Below, piece after piece: positions 35,188 through 47,400 of a DNA stretch of 64,000 bases (the stretch's first letter is position 1; each line of letters opens with the position of its first letter). Origin of the DNA: Chaenocephalus aceratus (Eukaryota > Chordata > Actinopteri > Perciformes > Channichthyidae); NCBI GenBank assembly GCA_023974075.1, contig JAMFTG010000321.1, positions 30,189 to 94,188 of the forward strand. Direction: 5' to 3'. The position numbers and the translations under genes are program-made. The notes beneath the pieces were generated by a model, which was not told where the DNA came from, ran no database searches, and saw nothing but the letters and a program-made list of their open reading frames with translations.

Positions 35188-37321
35188 CAGGGTTTCCGCT
35201 AGGATTTTTTCTCGCCGGTCAAATGTCCGGGCAGAATTTATTTTACCGGACTAATTTGAAACTTACCGGTCATATTTCAATAATAATAATAATAGTTGTG
35301 TAGCAGAGTTTCCGTTAGCAGGTAATTACCGGACTATGAGCAGATATGCTTCAGTTTAAAACTCAGTTCACGGGGCTCATTTTTATATTGCTTCAGTTTA
35401 TAATCGTAACAGATCGAAAAATTCAGATTCATTTTTCAATAAATGATTCCACAAACAACAAACAACATAATTATTACATTCAAACAAACTACTTGTAGTA
35501 GATAACGTACATTATTCAGAAGTTTACATCAACTTTGAATAATAACACGGGAGAAACGGATCCTCTCTTTTCCCCTCTCTCTCCCTCTCTCTCCTGACAG
35601 CCCGTCAGTTTCTCATGCAGCTCCTGCAGCTCGCTAAACAGAGGGCGGGGCTTCAGGTGATTATGCAGAGCTGCGTGTCTCGGTCAGACTCAGCAGCTGA
35701 TCTGATCTCTCTCTCGCGTCCGGTTACACTTCACTCGCGTTTATGTCCATATCGATCAGATCCAGCTCTCCTGATCGGCCTTTATAGAGAGCACTAGAGA
35801 TGTTAAGATTCACCGATTCGCATCGGTGCACCGGCATAAACGTTCAAGATGCGAGTGCACCGGTTGAAAGAGTGCACATCGGCTACAGTTTGGGTTGAAC
35901 TCGCGATGCATCGATTGCGTAGCGTCTTTGCATCGGTAAAAAACCGATTCATTCATATAAAATCCCCTCATCTTGTCAACGCTCAGCAGAGACGATCTTT
36001 GATATTTGCTTCGCCACTACGGAGGCCGAGAGTCTCAGTTATCAACACACACAGAAGTTGAGGAGAAAGAGAAACACAGCGCACCGAAAAATACCTACAA
36101 ATCAAACGTTTGGCAACACTTCGGATTGTTCAAGAAAGACGGTGTAATAATCCTTTATGCTATATAGTTGACCGCAGGTCATGGAGAGTAATAAGGTATC
36201 CGTAGACCTTTGTATGAGGTATCTTTATTACTTAACAGGTCTACAGCCATGATACATAGATCCGTCCTTGATGCGGGCTTGCATACACACAGTATCACTC
36301 CGCAGCCGCACCCCATCAGTAACGTCCTGATGGTATGTGCGCGGCACTATATACTACAGACGGTCAACTTGAAAAATCGCTCGCAAATTGTTAATTTTGC
36401 CGAGCCACTTTAAAGTAGGCTACACAAGTAGTACGAGGAACTTAGCGACGCACATAAAGAGGCGACATGGGGTCTGCGGCTGAAAAGAGAAACCTGAAAG
36501 TTAGACATATGAGTTCAATCACTCAGTGAGATGTTCTGTCAGAGAGAGGGTGTTTAGTTTACAGCAGCCTGTGAGGCCAATAATAATTTAAATGTCTTCC
36601 TTACTATAAGCAGTTATGAAAATACCTGTTTGTGAAAGGTTATTTATATTCTTTATTGTTATAGAACCCACTGGTGAGTTAGCCTATGAGTGTTAAGCAC
36701 ATTCAGGCTGGCAGCTGTATGGGCATGGCACCATGGTAGCTGTTATTTGTTAATCATGAGCAATGCATCCTTACATTGTTTAACTGTGAGGTGTTTATAA
36801 CATTGTACTCTGGAGAGCTTTTAAAGGTAAAAAAATAAACGGCATGATGGGATGTGCAGTACCAAATATGTAAAGCACTTTTTTGTTAATGTATGATTTG
36901 CTGCATATAAGGAATAAAACAAAATCCTCTGTCGTACCATATTGAAGTATCATTATTTTTGCATAGTGTTGAATCGCATCGTATCGCATAATGTTGAATC
37001 AAATCGTATCGAACTGTATCGCAACAGGGGTGAATCGTATCGTATCGCATCGCCTGGTGTTTCAAATGTATCGTTAATGTATCGTATCGTGGCAACGTAT
37101 CGAGATGCGCATCGCATCGGCCTCAGTGATGGAGATGCACATCCCTAGAGAGCACCGATCAAACTATTAAGAGTGAATATCGGCCGATAATGACCGACGG
37201 CCGATCGATCGGAGCCTCCCTAATTATTACCAGACATTTTGACCGTCAGGTTTTGAATTTACCGGTTTTTTATAAATTTTACCAGCTAAAAAACGGTAAT
37301 TACCGGCTAACGGAAACCCTG
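35188..37321. mobile_element. 2.1 kb hAT element (CAGGGTTTCC ends)
   Basis: The ends are CAGGGTTTCCGCTAG and (inverted) CAGGGTTTCCGTTAG, with a perfect 8-bp duplication TTACAGGG at 35180-35187 and 37322-37329. It contains another hAT at 35795-37147. No transposase domain was recognised. Confidence 0.88.
35795..37147. mobile_element. 1.35 kb hAT element nested in a hAT
   Basis: The ends are TAGAGATGTTAAG and (inverted) TAGGGATGTGCATC, with a perfect 8-bp duplication GAGAGCAC at 35787-35794 and 37148-37155. The right third is rich in TATCG/CGATA repeats (36965-37095). It is the innermost of four nested layers: U duplication, TTAA element, hAT, hAT. Confidence 0.88.
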
Positions 37322-40300
37322 TTACAGGGTTGTTGTTAGCATTTAGTGCTAGCTCGGAGCTAACGGAGATTAGCTGTTTCAAGAGGGAGAGTCCTCTCCT
37401 GTTGGACTGAGAGAGATAACGTCAGCTCAGGGAGGTAAAGGACTCTGAGTGATTAGATTGTAAACTGTAGCCTAAGTTATCTCAGTTGGTTTGGTCATCT
37501 ATGTAAACAAATATTTCCATCTATGTTAGTTGTATAAAATAGGTTAAGAAATCCTTCCAATGTTTTTTGATTATTGAAATATATGTTTAATATGAGTGTT
37601 GAGAGCTGTATCCATAAATCTCTTAATGTTGCCCTCAAAGTGCACCAGATTGATGCCTTTAACTTCAATTTAAAGAAAAACATCTTCCCGGGTGAGGGTG
37701 TGAGGTCATCACAAATAAAACAGGTTCACATGGATAGGATACTAGATAAGTGTGCACACTCATTATGTACATTACACATTTGTCTTGGATTTGTTAACAC
37801 TATAGTCCCTAATATATTTGTAGAAAGGCAGGAAATGGAATTAAATCGAGAACATTTTTCATTGTTTTGTGTCCCCCCCACTTCTCAAACCAAAGTTACA
37901 CCCGTTGTCTAGATCTATGACAAAATATTGTCCTCAACTAAATTGACTTCCATGGCCGTGTTAATGATGTCATAATAGATTACCTATAGAATAGAGAGCT
38001 TATCTTTTGACTATAAATGGTTGGATTTATTTTATTTCTACAGATCTGTCAAAGGCCTGGGCAAAGCAAGTACAGAGAACCAGGAAGGACTGGGAGCCTA
38101 CCAAATACAGTGTTCTGTGCAGTGAACACTTCACAAGGGACTCCTTTGATGAAAGTGCTCTACTACGAGCGCAGATGGGCATTGCGACAAAGAGGACCTT
38201 GATCCTGAAGAAGGGAGCAATTCCAACTGTTTCCCCCAGAGTTGGGACTTCAGCTGTGGGACAACTTTCAACATCAAGACCGGCTCGATCTGCTTTTGCA
38301 ATGAGAGAGAGAAAGCGGGTAAAATTGTTAGGCCTAATTTGTTGATGTTAAATCAGGATTTAATTCCGGTGGCTAGTAGTCTCCTGAATTATTATTGTTG
38401 AAATGGTATGAGCAAGGTGTAGGCCTATACTGTTTTGAATAATGTTGTAATCCATTTCATATTGTGTACATTTGCAGAAAGTAGAAGAACTCCTGGCAGA
38501 ATCAGTAGTGGAGAGTAGCAGTTTTTGCTTCCACAGAGGAATCGATGGAGATGGCCACTGACCGTCATGGCACCGGAACAGGTTTGTGATTGCCCCCAGG
38601 TTTTGTTTTAGATGAGCACATTGGCTGGTTTTACCTTGCACGTTATCATGACTGGCACACACAGTGGACACATGAAAAAAAACCTTCTTTGTAATATGCA
38701 CACCTTAGATCTTACACTTGTTATGTAAAACAAAAAGTTTAGCATTAGTCTTGTTCCAAACACCAAACATGCAACCGGCAAACCAGTCTGCTAAATATAA
38801 TTAGTGTAGAAAGTTGCTAGTCAGGCATGATATTGACTTACATATGCATTGGCTCTAGCTAAGCATTACTGTAGGGTACATGTTTATCATGATAATATTG
38901 TCTAGAACTTCTAACCCCTCGAAAATAGTTTACAACATCACACTATGACATTTATGTTTTCACCTGGCAGGAACGACAGAGTCAAGATCAGGCCTGCCAG
39001 ACAGACTGGACTCCAACAGCTACTGTCAGCATCAAGACACGGACTGGGAAACAACTCACAAAGACACAGTCAAAGGGTAATGCCACTATTGATTGGTTAA
39101 TAGTACTGCACTATTAAATCGAAGTTTAATCAGTTCCTAAAAAAAAAAAAACACAACAGTTTGACAGGATGAGCGAGTGTGTCATATAATACTGTATTAC
39201 AGTACGGGATATTCCTTCTAATGTTGAGTTTGTTAACTCTAAATAGTAAGCAACAGATCAACATAGATTTGTGGTTTTATATAAACACAATATAGTATTC
39301 CATTGATCATTTAATTTCCAGCATGCCAGGTGACGCCCGAGATGCTGACTGCAAGTCTACCAGTACCAGGGAGGCAGAGAAAGCTGAAAGTCCATGGCAC
39401 CAGAGACCCAGCTACACCTGACCAGCCACCACAGGCTGCCTCTAGCAGCAGCAGCAGCCAGGCGTCAAAGCTGCAGCAACACCAACTGGAAGACGCGCCG
39501 TCCAGCTGCACCACCATCAGTATCAGGCTCCTCAGACTGGGAACCCAGTAGCCTCATCTCAGCGGCTGATTCTTCTGACAAGTCAGATCTGTCAGAAAGC
39601 ATTTGGGGATGAGATCTGCCACAAGGAACCCAAATACATCGTCTTTGGCTCCAGCCTCGGGAAACTGCTACAGTGGTGCCACTGTCCATCTTGCGGCAGC
39701 GTCGACATCCGTCAAGTGTGGACAACCACTGGAACACTACTTACGATCCACCACACATGTGACTCCTGTCTGCAGGCAACTAAGTGGCAGAGTCAACCGA
39801 GCATTGGAGCAAAATGGAGGAAGGAACTGTGATGAAGTTGTCAACTCCAAGACACACATTGCCAGGACTAAAATAAAACACTAAATCACTTTCTGAATCA
39901 ATATCAAGTTTAATAGAGCTGTTCATGTATAGACGTGGAATAATTACAAAAGAGAGATATTTCTTTTCACATTTTTAAAAACTGTTTCTTTGTTTATGTT
40001 AACAGAACCCTTCTTGCCGGACTGCATTACAATGAGAATGCCAGCAGACATACTGCAACTACAAAGGCGGGAGAACAGAGGTTCAAAATCCGCTACCCCA
40101 AGTACAAGGCTGGAGGTCATGTTGTGAAGAAGATCCTCGTAGAGGCAACATTCAGTGAGTTTGAAATTAAATTACTCAAAATAATATTGTCCAGAATGGT
40201 AATGTACCGGTACTAATGATTTAGTAACTAATTCAGTTCAAAACCCTCAATTGAAAGAATGATCTCGGCTTGATGACAGACACCATTTATTATTATTAAC

Positions 40301-40466
40301 AGAATTTTGTTAATGGAGGAGCCTCCCACTCTGTCCTCGGCAATGGAGAAGCCTGACAAAGCAGAGGCCATCAAGGCACATGCCAGTCGTTTCAAGACCA
40401 AATAGTCTGTCACTGTGCAGCTTCAACTGTGGACCTGTATTAAACATTCACTTCAGAACTGTATCG

Positions 40467-41639
40467 TCACTGTCCTTCTTCGTAACCGTGATAGGCCATG
40501 GATGGAAACTGTCGACGAATTCGGTTCACTGCACAAGAGGGCAGTGGCACTCTTATGTCGCGTCCTAGGTAACCCCAGCAAAGTCTCACCAGCTGGCGGT
40601 AGGCTGTGTATCGGTGGCGTCTGCAAGATAAAACATTATAGCATTGATATGACAACAGCTACTGTCAAGAGACTACTACAAATGAAGGACAATAGATGAT
40701 AATAGGTCAACTTCAAAGTTACATTTTCTTATACTCGGATCATAAAAGACTAATATTCAAACGTATAAAGTTGCAAAAGTTGTCATGACATCATATAAAC
40801 TGATACATGTATATACTAGTAATAGACTTTATTGTAAATAGTGTTTGTAAGGCTTACTCATTGCCCTCTTGCTGGAGATGGCCATAATGTTGCCTGTATC
40901 CATAGTATGCTATACGCAGCACCCAGATGTCTAGACGGCCAGATCGGAAGCCGGGGTGGTCGATTATGCAGCTGTGGACACCATCCTCTTCCATGGTCCT
41001 GGTGACAGCGGGGATTTCCCGACAGCACACACTCTCGGCTACAGTGTCCATGTTGTTACAGTTGTCGCACTGACACCTAAAACATATAAAACAGATGTGA
41101 CATTATGATTAGCAGGAATGCCAGGATGTTTCAGTGTTGTCAGGTTGCGACATTTTGCAAGGTCACTGGATTTTATCATTTTAACTTGGAACTGTATATT
41201 GTTGAATTTTATGCAGAAGATCCAATAAAGTTAGACTTTGTGCGCATGAAAATAATTTCTTGTTCTCGCCCCCTGATTATCTGATAGGTGGAAGTATTCC
41301 CATAAGCTGCAGAAAAACAGGGCTGGTCACCCTGGCGTATGTTTTAATTCAATGACCAGAAAATTCTAGTTTAATAATACTTTAGCACGTGACATGTACA
41401 AGCTAATTATTTCCCAGAGGCTGAGCCCAAGCCCCTCCCCCCTATTTTCCAATCGACAGTGACAGCACAGTTACTGCTAACCATTCAGTGTTCTGTAGCC
41501 GGTCAATGTCTTCCCCCTCGTCCATGTCGTCGCCATCATCCTCCCCACTTGACGTCCCTGACGGCTCAAATCTGTAGGGTGCAATGATGTCCTTCGCTTT
41601 CCTCATCGTTACTTCCATCTTCTGTGCCACTTTCCTCAT
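40467..41639 (-). CDS. P2X7 C-terminal (ballast) domain-like protein, 176 aa, three exons
   Basis: Minus-strand exons 41482-41639, 40858-41076 and 40467-40620 join at GTTAGC/TTTTAG and GTAAGC/TTGCAG sites and keep one open frame to a TAA stop. The product has IIAPYRFEP then an acidic stretch, WCQCDNCNNM, SVCCREIPAV, HPGFRSGRLDIWVLRIAYY, then YTAYRQLVRLCWGYLG and VPLPSCAVNRIRRQFPS. This is the Cys-rich zinc-binding fold known from the cytosolic tail of the P2X7 receptor, which also exists as stand-alone proteins in fish. There is no ion-channel part. Upstream in another frame is an acidic stretch starting MAETLESD, so the true start may be further 5' with an indel. Function is unknown; it lies inside the TTAA element. 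Confidence 0.8.
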
Positions 41640-43178
41640 CTATCCTGTCCGAAAAGCTGTCAAAATCAATCATTTCTCTCACACTTGTATCACTTTCCAA
41701 AGTCTCCGCCATGTTTACAATCACAACCGGGCCCATCTTGTGACGTCACAGCCGCTATCGTCTGCAACTTCTGGTAGGCTCAGACGGCCGTCATTATTAA
41801 AAAATATTTTTTAATTTTTAATAATTAATTAATAATTCAAATTATTTTAGCCATGAACAGGCACAATGATATGTAAGGAATGAAACTGCCATTTCGTTTT
41901 GGCGCAAAAACATGCACTTCACGGGCACTTTAACTGTTACCCACATCTTAACCAAGTCAAACAATGTCTCATTAACATTTGTATCTCAACACATTGTCTT
42001 TCAGCAGTCCTCCTAATAAGACTACAAATGGTCCTGGGGATTCTTTCCATGTTCTAAGTTGAATAAATAATTAGTGGTACAGGTAAGGACATCTTCATTA
42101 AAACCACATTGACACAAAATATGAAAACCCCAACAACGAGTTGATCAGCAGGATTTGGTTATCCAGCTACCAATGATTATTTTACTTTAGGTTGTTGTTT
42201 AGACACAACAGTCCTGTGTGAGTTCTTTGGCGTCAGCTTGGCGTGTCCCTACCTTAAAGGGGGAAATGCAGCCGTGAGCATATAGGGAACCCCCCGGGGT
42301 CTAGACACTGGTGATGATGCTGAAGATCTGGATGTGATGAGGAGATGTGATGAAGAGGAGGTGTGATGAGGAGGAGGCGGGCCGCAGCATGAAAACCTGA
42401 AGTCACAGCTGACTGCAGGAGAGAGGAGAACCATTTTAAAGTTTGGCTGCAGCTCGGTGATTGGCTGCTGGAGAACGAGGTGAATGTAATGGGTTATAGG
42501 CAACGCCCGTGATGAGCGGATAATATGCAGCTAAGGAGTGAACGTATACATACCCAGTCTTCCTGAAAGAACTTGCGCTGAGCTTCATTTAAATCAAGTG
42601 TCCCAGAAATCAGTGACACATGGTGACAGTGCATTTTATACTGTGACAGTCCAAGACGTCTTATATGTTCATTTCATTTATTTCTTATTTTAACAGTTAC
42701 TTACCTGAATATAATTGTATCTTTAATTGTAATAATTTGTCTGATATATCTTGTGTGAATCTGCCCTGTTTTTCAATCTCCAGTGTTGCTGCTGTTTAAA
42801 CTCCTGAATTTCCCACAGCAGGGATTAATAAAGGTCCATGTTATCTTATCTTACTCACAGGAATACATTGTGGGGAAAATAGACATCTTTTTCTATTCAA
42901 TATATGGATTTCTTGGCCTTTAATAAAGCTGTTATTATTGTTTTTGAAGCTTGTGTTATAGTGCCCCCTGGTGCCGACAAAGCAGAACTGCATAGCGCTT
43001 CTCAAAAAGTCAAAACAATTTAAGGAGTACTTTTAAAAGGTTAGCACTACAGGAAGCACCTAGGTAAACATACTTGTTGTTCGTCTGTAAAGCAACCTTA
43101 TGCGATGCTATTTCTCTGTTATTAAAATGTGTTTTAATTGCTCTGTTAAACTAAGAAACCAACATTAGCTTCACTCAC

Positions 43179-43434
43179 CTCATGTGTTTAAGGAGTCCGT
43201 AGGCTTTATCAGTGAGTGGACCATACTTTCCTGGAAATGAGCAGAGAATTACATTTAAATATTGAAAAGAACCAGTGAGTAAAACGCCTCACAGTGAACT
43301 AACGTTTCAAGGTAACTCACCCTGTTTGGTACTTTGGATAAACTATCGCAAGTCTGGATGTATTCCGGGCTGTAAACATAAGCCACCTTCCGCGTACAAC
43401 TGCTGTCATCATCGCTGTCTCCGCTGCAACTCAT
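43179..43434 (-). pseudogene. hdac8: hdac8 exons 1-2, copy B
   Basis: Exon 1 is 43321-43434 and exon 2 is 43179-43230 on the minus strand, nearly identical to copy A (9533-9788). Exon 1 is open from ATG to GTGAGT. Exon 2 is again 52 bases with the same missing base, and its first codon is GAA where copy A has GCA. No catalytic exon follows. At most one of the two copies could belong to a working gene, and the shared frameshift argues that neither does. Confidence 0.82.
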
Positions 43435-43521
43435 TTACGATGAATTAAAGATATTTAAAGGAGAATAAATGGAGCTAAAAAACAATTTACAATGAAGGGA
43501 TGCAAGCGTCTTCTCTAGTGT

Positions 43522-43553
43522 GGTGTTACACCGTCAACAGTCGGTGTAACACC
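43522..43553. repeat. Perfect 12-bp palindrome, copy B
   Basis: Same GGTGTTACACCG / 8-base loop / reverse complement as at 9876-9907, upstream of the hdac8 exon 1 copy. Confidence 0.7.
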
Positions 43554-44980
43554 ACTGCCGGTATGTTAGAAAAAGATATGACGATTAAAAAAATAAAATA
43601 TATGCATTTATATTATGATTTGTTATCAATTTAAATATGTGTACTGTTATTGACAATTTTGGCAACGAATAAAGGGGAGGAATTCTTCCTAACGGTCAGA
43701 AATTTGAATCCAACGGTCCGAGTTCGGACGTTTTTTAAAGTAGAACGTATGAGGAGCGAGGAGCATTCTGGGATTTCTTGTAGTCTTTTCACTTTTAGTA
43801 ATGCTTAGGTTTTAAAAGTGTTTAATAGACCGGAATTAGATGGGCGTGACTTCGCCTCCCCACACACTAGGCTTGTTTGAGACAAGCAAGACCTGCGCAG
43901 ACCTGCGCAGTTGCGATCAACCAGAGCCATAGAGAGATAAGAGTTACGACACTCTTTGATGTCGCCGCCAGCCGGTCACGTGGTTTATGTATGCCGGGAT
44001 AGTTCAAAACGCACTTCCGGGGCAATGCTTCTCTATGGCAAAAACAGCACAAACATGGTCAAAATAGTCATAGATTAAACCAACGCTGTTATTTTTTAAA
44101 GATTGCTTTCATATTTACATGATGTGGTTACACTTTGTATGGATTGGCAATATTTACAAGTTTCGTTATTTAACGATATTTTGAGGGGAAAGTGTGGCAG
44201 CACAAGCAGGCTGTGTTGCTGTCACTGTCAGGGCAGTCACGTCCGTAGGATAGTTGCGCTGCGCTGTCATGTTCTTCTATGGGACAGACAGACAGCAGCG
44301 ATTGCGTTATTGAATGGTAAATATATATATTAAAAAACCACACACACCCAAGTACTTTTTCAGCTGTAATTGCATTATTGCATACTTTTTATTGACAGTT
44401 TTGCATTTGGAGAGGCAGGGTGACAACGGAAAGCTTGGTAGCCTATTACTTATTAAGAACAGTGTATGGAAAAAGTGATGTGTTAGAACAAAACAAAGTC
44501 AAATGAATGAGAAGGAGAACAAAGAGGGTTAGGGTTCAACAGAAAAAGATTAATTCAGCCAAAAAATACAATTTTGATTAATCTAAAGTGTAAAACAATC
44601 TTCAACACAGACCCAATTAGTGCCCTTGGACAACAAAATATATGGTGGGGCAAAGAAACGATAAATTAAATTGAGAGAGTGGGAGACTGAAAATGATACT
44701 ATGATAAATATTCAAACTATTTACAAAACTATTTACAGAAGCTCCTGTTGAACCATGGTTCAACAGAGCAACAAAAACAGGTTTGTCAACAATACAAATT
44801 AAAATGACGAGGCCACTTTGCCAGGGGGAGGCGATCCAGCGACGAGACAATAAAGCAATTCATATTAAGTTCTGTTGAGACACCACAGGATATAAAACCT
44901 TCCAAGCCATGACCTCTCCTCACCTTTCACCTGTATTTCCTCAGGAGACTCAGGTCCTTCAACGTCTGCAGCACAATAAG

Positions 44981-45034
44981 CACCCACAATTGTTGTTCGC
45001 ACAAGCATAATTGTGCAAACAACAATTGTGGGTG
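44981..45034. repeat. 54-nt hairpin, copy B
   Basis: Identical in sequence to the hairpin at 11335-11388, with 24-base arms and a GCATAA loop. Confidence 0.75.
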
Positions 45035-45324
45035 GGGGGGCATTTTACAAATATTTACAAACAACTATTTGCAAAAAAGCAATACAGAACTCTAGTCTAG
45101 GAAGAAGGTTAAGAAGGTTCCTTTGTGAAAGGGACATCCTCTTCATCTGTTTCCTGGGCCCTAAAAAGCAGAGCAAGAATAGGAACAGTGGTGAATGAGG
45201 GGAGAGAATACAGTTGGGAGCAGACTGAACAGAGGACATAGCAATATTCATGTTAAAATGTTTGCACAATAAATATTATGGCACTTTCGTTTATATTGCA
45301 TTTTAATAGATCAGTTGTCATACA

Positions 45325-47400
45325 TAGAATTTGGGTGCTCTAATCGATCCGAGAAGGGGTTCTGGATGTAGTATGGCTTCCCTAAGGACGTAGAGCGAAG
45401 GAAGAGATGGATGCCAATGGTCAACAGACAAAACCTGTGTCTGAAAGAGGACAACAACAGCAGAACACTCTGTCATGTAAGTAATGTTCACAGAGGTGAC
45501 ATGACTTGTTAACATTTTAAAGGGCATCATATTTCCAAGTGTAGAGAATTATGACTCTTCAATGACATTTGAAGTGTGCAGGGGAAACTGATCAAACCTA
45601 CCTACCCACAGGTACACTTTGAAGACGACCAATATATTGGCAACAAATCAGGAGGAAATTTGAGGTTGAGGCCAGATGCTGTTCCAACAGTATTTATACA
45701 TCGGCCTAAACCGAAAAGGAGAAAATTCACGTCAAGGAGTATGCCTCCAGCTGTCAGGAATAATGACCACACCTATTACTGCACATCAAACATTGGTATG
45801 ATATATGAAGCTAACAATGTTTCCCATGTTATATAATTCAAGGATAGACGACACTCCTAATGCAACTTTCAGATTATACAGCTTCAAAGCTACCAGGGTT
45901 CATGGATTCTCTGAAGACTCATATACCACATGTACATCATCTACAGATTTCTTCATACTTTAACATTGCCAATAGACGCACTTAGAGGAATGTCACTATA
46001 GGAGTGTAGTGTACCCTTAAACGACAATAGGTGCACATGTAAAGGCAGCATACACATATAACAGCAATTGCCTTGTTATTGTTACAGAGATTCAGGGAGA
46101 TATTGAGGTGGAGTTCCAAGGGAATGAAAGGGACATCACAGAGAGAGAGAGTGAGACAGATGTCAGCAGACTGCCAGGGGCCAGTATGTCAGGGGCCGAC
46201 AATCAATAGGCCACCTTACCAGAGATCAGTGTGCCAGGAGCCAGTCAGTCAGGGGTCAGCTATGAAGAGGCCAGTTTGCCAGGGTCAGGTGCTCCAGGGA
46301 CCAGACTGCCAAGGGCCAGTTGTGACCAGGCTCACGTGGAGGATCTAATGAGGCAACTGAGAAGGGAGAGATTACTAAGAAAGAGAGCCGAGAGGGCTCT
46401 GGGAAACCAGAAGAGGATTCATTCGGCATTAAAAAAAAACAAAACACAATTTGATTAATCTAAAGTTTCAAAAAATCTTCAACACAGACCAAATTAGAGC
46501 ACTTGGGCAATCAAAAAAAGGTGGGATACGGTGGGGGAAAGAAACCGTGAAAAAAGCAATACAACTAAGGTTCTGTTGTGGCACTACAGGATATAAATGA
46601 GAGAGCTGGTCTGCTGGTATTAAAATAATTTAAAAGGGGTGCACTTTACCGTCCATCAGATGAGGTTTTCACCCTTGTTCAGAACGTGGAGCAGCTGTTC
46701 CGTGTGAGGACGAGCGATTCCCTCATGGAGTCCTCAAATGCAGTGTCACAGCTGGAACAAGAAGCCATGTTGCTGGACAGCAACCTGCCTTCATGCCATG
46801 ACCTGAAGAACAAAATCCTCTCAACATACATCAGGCTGAGGTTAAGGATTGCATCAGGGCTGAGAGGAAGGATAAACATAAAGGGTATCTTGGCAGCAAG
46901 AGTCAGAGTAAGAAGGCAAGAAGACCCAACAGACCTCTGCACCGAAGGTCATAACATCTAGGCCACTGCCAAACACCTTACTCTGCCACACACCTATTCC
47001 CGGTCCTCCGTCAGCAGCCTCCTCTTCCTCCAGCAGCAGCACCCTCCAGCAGCAGTACCCTCCTCCAGCAGCAGCCCCCTCCTCCAGCAGCAGCCCCCTC
47101 CTCCAGCAGCAGCCCCTCCTCCAGCAGCAGCCCCCTCCTCCAGCAGCAGCCCCCTCCTCCAGCAGCAGTACCCTCCTCCAGCAGCAGTACCCTCCTCCAG
47201 CAGCAGCCCCCTCCTCCAGCAGCAGCCCCTCCTCAGCAGCAGCCCCCTCCTTCAGCAGCAGCCCCTCCTCAGCAGCAGCCCCTCCCTCCTCAGCAGCAGC
47301 CCCCTCCTCCAGCAGCAGCCCCCTCCTCCAGCAGCAGCCCCCTCCTCCAGCAGCAGCCCCCTCCTCCAGCAGCAGCAGCAGCAACAGCCATATGAGGCTG
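45325..47400 (+). pseudogene. THAP-domain, coiled-coil, Q/P-rich protein gene, copy B
   Basis: The exon ending at 45476 (GTAAGT donor) gives GCSNRSEKGFWM, an in-frame TAG, then YGFPKDVERRKRW. It splices in frame to 45612 (CACAG acceptor), giving LCHVHFEDDQY ... RLRPDAVPTVF, the second half of a THAP domain, then RPKPKRRK. An exon from 46088 to a TAA at 46456 encodes an acidic start, PGAS/QSG repeats and a basic coiled coil (RQLRRERLLRKRAERAL), with a TAG at 46207 where copy A has a sense codon. A further frame at 46630-46960 (VEQLFRVRTSDS, LPSCHDLKNKIL) precedes the Q/P repeat and ends QPYEADI. Copies A and B carry mostly different lesions, so the parent was probably intact. Confidence 0.55.
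47020..47385. repeat. 18-bp QQPPPP-coding minisatellite, copy B
   Basis: Same CCCCTCCTCCAGCAGCAG unit as 13381-13735, with a different order of variant units (CAGTAC, shortened units). This shows independent expansion and contraction since the duplication. Confidence 0.85.

Larger units (their letters stand above)
33960..40404 (+). pseudogene. THAP-domain transposase-like gene, spliced, catalytic middle deleted
   Basis: Exon 1 (33960-34077) and exon 2 (38044-38318) splice in frame to a complete THAP domain: RCIAAGCSN, FLFPKD, W, YSVLCSEHF, and GAIPTV as the AVPT box. Exons at 38478-38581, 38971-39076 and 39322-39890 give an S/T/Q-rich linker (ASSSSSSQAS) and a zinc-finger-like CHCPSCGSVD. 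A one-base slip occurs in a T5 run near 38523. After WQSQPSIGA the frame ends early. Exons from about 40003 (LHYNENAS, TTKAGEQRF) and from about 40306 to 40404 (PDKAEAI, ASRF, stop) look like the family's C-terminus. The long central catalytic region is absent. Confidence 0.7.
33614..41929. mobile_element. 8.3 kb TTAA-site DNA transposon (Kolobok-like) with THAP and P2X7C-like genes
   Basis: The ends are AGACCCCGTGAAGTG and, inverted, AGTGCCCGTGAAGTG (13 of 15 identical). They are flanked by TTAA at 33610-33613 and 41930-41933. U copy A has the intact empty TTAA. TTAA duplication together with a THAP-domain protein is the Kolobok pattern; piggyBac also uses TTAA but lacks THAP. It carries two convergent genes: the THAP protein (plus) and the P2X7 C-terminal-like protein (minus), about 60 bases apart at their 3' ends. 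The region coding for the transposase core is missing and several other transposons sit in its first intron. Confidence 0.85.

Noticed and set aside
36942..37148. Open frame in the TATCG-rich region
   Set aside because: Simple-repeat translation inside the nested hAT.
40854..41051. P2X7 receptor gene proper
   Set aside because: Only the cytosolic C-terminal-like domain is encoded. No transmembrane or extracellular ATP-binding exons occur nearby, and the gene is bounded by the transposon ends.
33614..41929. piggyBac assignment on the basis of TTAA
   Set aside because: No piggyBac DDD domain or CCC-type termini, and a THAP-domain protein points to Kolobok instead.
46854..47384. 176-residue minus-strand frame
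   Set aside because: Same antisense shadow of the copy B minisatellite.
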